Source of the DNA: an uncultured Campylobacter sp.
Lineage (GTDB): Bacteria; Campylobacterota; Campylobacteria; Campylobacterales; Campylobacteraceae
Length of the DNA: 64,000 nucleotides
Direction of reading: 5' to 3'
NCBI RefSeq assembly: GCF_963526985.1
Contig: NZ_CAURPW010000002.1
Span: 124,001-188,000, forward strand
The notes below the pieces were generated by a model. The model saw only the letters and a program-made list of their open reading frames with translations. It was not told the DNA's origin and made no database searches. This document shows, in pieces, positions 60,729 through 64,000 of the stretch (positions are counted from its first letter, which is position 1; the number at the start of each line of letters is the position of its first letter). Position numbers and translations under genes: made by a program.

Positions 60729-61454
60729 TTATTGGTAGGTTTTTAGCTGTTCTTTGAGCTCTTCGAGAGTTTCTATTACGCGTTTTTTCGTAAATTTTGC
60801 TATATCTTCGCCCGTAGTAGCGTCATTGCCGGTTAGCTGGCAACAATATCTCATCGCGCCCTTATATCTTAAAGCGGCGACTAGTTTTAGATCTGTATCT
60901 ATGTTTATGCTTTTGTTAGAGTCGCCAGCCTCGTCCGGTATGCTTAACTCAAATTTAGCATTTATAGGCTCGCCCTCTTTAAACTCGCCGTCATCCAAGC
61001 TAACGACGCCCAGGCCGCCCCTTGAGATATCGTATAGATTGCCGCTTATTTCACTACCGTTTTGCGTCAAGATCACTCTAGTATAGCGATCAGGATAAAC
61101 GCGCTGGTGTTTTCTTAGATTTGCGTGCAGATTTTGCATGTACGTGAAATTTTGTAGCATAACGGTTAAATTCGTGAGATCAGATCCTACGATGTCGGCT
61201 CTTAAATTTTCCGGAAAATATTCATCGCGTACTACGTAGGCGTTTTTTTCTTCTTTTATAGCTAAAATTTGCTCTAGAGTTACCTTGCAGACGACGGTAT
61301 CATCCTCTGCGTGCTTTACCTCGCCCATGCACTCTACTTTTACGCCGTTGTAAAGATTTAAAAAATGCACCTGACGGTTGTCTTTCATAGCTCTAGCAAA
61401 TACGTTTACCGCATCCTCGCGCATAAACGAGCCGTCATTATACGTAACGTTCAT
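60729..61454 (-). CDS. PilZ-domain c-di-GMP-binding protein
   Basis: 241 residues, no membrane segment. RKHQR (RxxxR) is followed by NLYDISRGGLGVVS (DxSxxG), the c-di-GMP-binding pair of PilZ, in the second half. The first half (NVFARAMKDNRQVHFLNLYN) may be a YcgR-like or PilZN-like domain. Probably a c-di-GMP effector that controls motility or surface structures. Monocistronic. Confidence 0.85.
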   Translation of the reverse strand: MNVTYNDGSFMREDAVNVFARAMKDNRQVHFLNLYNGVKVECMGEVKHAEDDTVVCKVTLEQILAIKEEKNAYVVRDEYFPENLRADIVGSDLTNLTVMLQNFTYMQNLHANLRKHQRVYPDRYTRVILTQNGSEISGNLYDISRGGLGVVSLDDGEFKEGEPINAKFELSIPDEAGDSNKSINIDTDLKLVAALRYKGAMRYCCQLTGNDATTGEDIAKFTKKRVIETLEELKEQLKTYQ

Positions 61455-61581
61455 TTGAATTATAAGTCCTTCCGAATAAATTTGAATTTTAAGCTAGATT
61501 ATAGTAAAAAAAACTTATTTTTTGATTTAATTTTTGATATTTTGTATTAAATTTGCGATATTTTAATCTAAAAATGATCAA

Positions 61582-61603
61582 TAAGGGCGAGAGTTCGCCC
61601 TTA
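61582..61603 (-). terminator. Hairpin terminator after ahpC
   Basis: TAAGGGCGA (61582-61590), loop GAGT, TCGCCCTTA (61595-61603): a perfect 9-bp stem 12 bases after the ahpC stop. On the minus strand TTGATCATTTTT follows. Confidence 0.75.
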
Positions 61604-61614
61604 AATTTAGATGA

Positions 61615-62214
61615 TTATAGCTTATCCGCGTTGTGAGATAGATAGTCTGCGACGCCTGCGGTATCGGCTTTCATGCCTTTATCGCCTTTGTTCCATCCCG
61701 CAGGGCAAACCTCTCCGTGCTCGTTGGTAAATAGCATCGTATCGACCATTCTTATCATCTCGTCGATGTTTCTTCCAAGCGGAAGGTCGTTGATAACCGC
61801 GTGGCGAACGGTGCCGTCTTTATCGAGCAAGAAACTACCGCGAAGCGCGACGCCCGCATCCTCTAAAAGTACGTCAAAACCGCGAGCGATAGACTTCGTC
61901 ATATCGGCTACTAGCGGGAAGCGAACTTGGCCTATGCCGCCTTTGTTTACCGGAGTTTCTTTCCACGCAAAGTGAGAGAATTGGTTATCCGTTGAAACGC
62001 CGATAACTTCGATACCTCGAGCTTTAAATTCGTCGTATCTCTTATCAAACGCGATGATCTCGCTAGGGCAAACGAAGGTAAAGTCCATAGGGTAGAAAAA
62101 TACTACCGCACCTTTCTCGCCGATATTTTTATATAGGTTGAAATCATTTACGATTTGATTGCTTCCTAAAACCGCTGCAGCCGTAAAGTCAGGCGCTTTT
62201 TTTGTTACTAACAT
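61615..62214 (-). CDS. ahpC: Alkyl hydroperoxide reductase AhpC (2-Cys peroxiredoxin)
   Basis: 199 residues. Peroxidatic Cys49 in DFTFVCPSE and resolving Cys in HGEVCPAGW. DLPLGRNIDEMIRMVDTM is typical of the Prx1/AhpC group. It detoxifies peroxides in the cytoplasm. The strong AAGGAG before the ATG suggests high expression. No ahpF gene is nearby, as usual in campylobacters. Confidence 0.96.
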   Translation of the reverse strand: MLVTKKAPDFTAAAVLGSNQIVNDFNLYKNIGEKGAVVFFYPMDFTFVCPSEIIAFDKRYDEFKARGIEVIGVSTDNQFSHFAWKETPVNKGGIGQVRFPLVADMTKSIARGFDVLLEDAGVALRGSFLLDKDGTVRHAVINDLPLGRNIDEMIRMVDTMLFTNEHGEVCPAGWNKGDKGMKADTAGVADYLSHNADKL

Positions 62215-62593
62215 TTTTTCTCCTTAATAATTTTTATTTGTAGCGAAATTATATCATCTAAAAATTAAAAAGAGATAAATTTTATCTTTTGCAATGTTTC
62301 AAATTTTACTCCGAGGTCAAAACGCCGCTTTAATATACGATATTTGGCGTTTGTCTACTAAATTTAACGCTAGGCCAGGGTAAGCATAAAGCGTCCGTAG
62401 TTTAACTTACGGTTTATTTTTGTAGATTTATTTTCGCGCGTCATGATTTTGTCTGGTATTTGCGGTGGCGCTTTTTAGTCTAGCGCCTTTGTCCACGCAT
62501 TTAAACCGCAAACTAGTAACTTGATTGATTTATCGCCTGACCGACTTTTTATCCCGTATAATGTCGCATAAAAACCTAAATTTTAAGCTACTT

Positions 62594-62802
62594 ATGAAGT
62601 TGTATTTTCCTTTAGAAGGCGCGCAGTGGTCTTTTACGGCACGGCGATAGCTAGCTTGGTTTGAGGCGTGAGTTTTGGATTTTTAGACGCAGCGAGCTTC
62701 GTCTATCTTCGCGCGCCCATAAAAGTAAAGCAAGGACCTTTAACGACGCCTGAGTTTTTTAGCAAAGATGCAGATACCGATGCCTTTAAAATATATCGGT
62801 AA
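62594..62802 (+). pseudogene. Remnant of an unknown gene
   Basis: After TATAAT (62557-62562) an ATG at 62594 reads MKLYFPLEGAQWSFTARR and stops. A second frame then reads FGFLDAASFVYLRAPIKVKQ, GPLTTPEFFSKDADTDAFKI to a stop at 62802. They look like parts of one broken gene that still keeps its promoter. No family recognised. Confidence 0.4.
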
Positions 62803-63500
62803 AATATTTGCTAAATTTGGCGTAATCTACTTCTTTGTCAAGATCCGTAAGTTCCCGGTTTAGCTTTACGCAGCCGTTATTGTCCAAAACGACCTCTATA
62901 GCCGCAGCGCAAAATTTGCCGCTAGGGCGTTTATATATGCTCCGCGCAAACTGCCAGTTAATACTACGGCTAACGCTTATCGGTTGCATATTTAAGCGGC
63001 AGACTGTCTTAATAAAAGCGCAGTCTCTATCTCGTCTTGAGCTTGCATGCTGATAAAATTTTGATATTCGTTTTTAGTCGGTTGCAGTATAACCAACATT
63101 TGCGATTTAAAATCGCTCGGTAAATTGCCATTCGCTTTTTTGTTAATTTTAGTATCTAGCGCAGGTAGCGTTTCGATACTAATTTTGCTCGAAATTGCTG
63201 GATATTTTTCTTGAAAATTATTTTATCTGGGTCTCTAAAAAACAAGTCGCTCCGTTTTGCGGTCTATTGCCGATACGGCAATAATTTACTCTAGGTTAAA
63301 TTTATCGGATACAAACTGTGCTAGATGCTCGTGGTAACTGTTGTTCGTATTGCTGCCTAGACCCGGAACTATGAAGACTATGGCTTTAACCGGTCCTCTG
63401 TCGTCGCAATATAGTTTAAACTCAAGCATAGACTCTCGTTTGATATTTAGCTCTACATCGTCGCAAGAAAAAAATTTTGTAAATTTTATTTACTATCATG
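62786..63500 (-). pseudogene. Degraded DUF2920 family gene
   Basis: From ATG 63500 (MIVNKIYKI) a shift at a run of seven A (plus strand) leads into CDDVELNIKRESMLEFKLY and AIVFIVPGLGSNTNN. Later fragments NNFQEKYPAISSKIS and MLVILQPTKNEYQNFISMQA are in other frames, with stops between. They match the order of the Campylobacter DUF2920 (alpha/beta-hydrolase-like) family. The middle with the GSSYGGY nucleophile is missing. The last open stretch (62786-62989) may be its tail. Clearly non-functional. Confidence 0.7.
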
Positions 63501-63657
63501 TCGTAGCCCTTGGAAAAATAATTTGTTTATCGTATTCGTATTCGGCTAATTTTAGAAGGGTTGTAGTTACGATAGAGTAAAATTTAAAAATTTATTTAAG
63601 TAAATTACCGTTATTTAGAATAACCTAAATTTACAAAAATTATCGCATTTGTAAAAA

Positions 63658-64000
63658 TTATCTTTTGTAGTCTTCGCCGCCGAATTTGAGTAAAGCCGAG
63701 CCCCAAGTAAAGCCGCCTCCAAAAGCATCCAATAAAATCAAATCGCCATTTTTAAGCCTACCGGCCTCATAAGCGTCGTTCATTGCCATCGGTATGGAAG
63801 CCGAGCTAGTGTTACCGTATTTTCCGACGGTTACTACGCATTGTTCGTCTGAAAGATTTAAACGTTGTTTAACCGCTTCGATAATGCGCAAATTTGCCTG
63901 ATGCGGGATAAAAAGGTCGATTTTGTCGCTGGGGATTTTATTTTTTTCTAAAATTTCTACGACGTCTTTGGTTAATGTTTGAACCGCGACTTTAAAAACT
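63658..64000 (-). CDS. fabH: 3-oxoacyl-ACP synthase III (FabH), C-terminal part, cut by window edge
   Basis: Only the last 113 codons are in the window; the start lies beyond 64000. IDLFIPHQANLRIIEA has the catalytic His, and VGKYGNTSSASIPMA has the catalytic Asn. LILLDAFGGGFTWGSALL is the family end. It starts fatty-acid synthesis by condensing acetyl-CoA with malonyl-ACP. The nearby internal ATG is not the real start. Confidence 0.93.
   Translation of the reverse strand, partial: VFKVAVQTLTKDVVEILEKNKIPSDKIDLFIPHQANLRIIEAVKQRLNLSDEQCVVTVGKYGNTSSASIPMAMNDAYEAGRLKNGDLILLDAFGGGFTWGSALLKFGGEDYKR

Noticed and set aside
63341..63580. Open frame on the plus strand over the DUF2920 relic
   Set aside because: The minus strand clearly carries DUF2920 fragments, so this is a shadow.
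1..64000. CRISPR array, tRNA, rRNA, insertion sequence or integrase
   Set aside because: No direct-repeat array, no tRNA-like fold in the intergenic spaces and no transposase or integrase frame was seen.

Overview
The window reads as a chromosomal segment of an epsilonproteobacterium, most likely a Campylobacter of the oral group (rectus/showae/curvus/concisus type). This rests on the run rsmH, FtsL-like gene, PpiD-like chaperone, ftsA and ftsZ, which matches the C. jejuni Cj0692c-Cj0696 neighbourhood as I remember it. It also rests on the frequent word AAATTT, a decayed DUF2920 gene (a Campylobacter family), TATAAT promoters without clear -35 boxes, and several TTG starts. The species call is inference; no rRNA or tRNA gene was found.

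Layout. 0.1-4.3 kb: a lipoprotein with two peptidoglycan-hydrolase domains, a DUF523 protein and a D-amino-acid transaminase. 4.4-11 kb: the cell-division block. 11-12 kb: decayed coding sequence. 12-13.5 kb: three tandem TM2-domain genes read from a promoter that contains an eight-C tract. 13.6-15.5 kb: an operon of a DUF2249-like protein, a heme-copper-like membrane protein and a DUF59 protein. 15.7-18.1 kb: a foreign-looking group of small genes, including an LRR/NTF2-like gene and a SUKH gene, read as an immunity-gene island. 18.3-26.8 kb: purH and purL flanking djlA-like, Clp-fold protease and two paralogous unknown genes. 27.1-32.8 kb: the rpmH-rnpA-yidD-yidC-jag-mnmE superoperon followed by a frameshifted Sel1-like gene. 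32.9-35.7 kb: GNAT, UDG-like, LpoA-like and YbgC genes. 35.7-38.7 kb: three tandem paralogs of unknown function. 38.9-43.6 kb: ThrE-type exporter, DUF4149, prmC and an M48 protease. 43.6-52.8 kb: transporters (two NSS, one BCCT, one MATE) with an ABC-F ATPase. 52.8-62.2 kb: YgjP-like protease, Sel1-like protein, a TAXI-TRAP system, a HerA-like ATPase, a PilZ protein and AhpC. 62.2-64 kb: decayed genes and the 3' end of fabH.

The most unusual signal is non-coding. Two families of structured intergenic elements occur. Family B has three copies of about 102 nt (19837-19938, 20296-20398, 38822-38923). Each folds as the same nested hairpin: 7-bp outer stem, 5/4 internal loop, 8-bp stem, a long middle stem, and a 3 + bulge + 4 bp tip with a 5-nt loop. 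Stem sequences differ between copies but pairing is kept. Family A has two copies (about 20023-20089 and 58191-58250) in which a conserved 30-nt apical segment sits on stems of different sequence. I do not recognise either family. They may be mobile non-coding repeats or structured RNAs.

All annotation is by eye from sequence and remembered family motifs; no database search was run.
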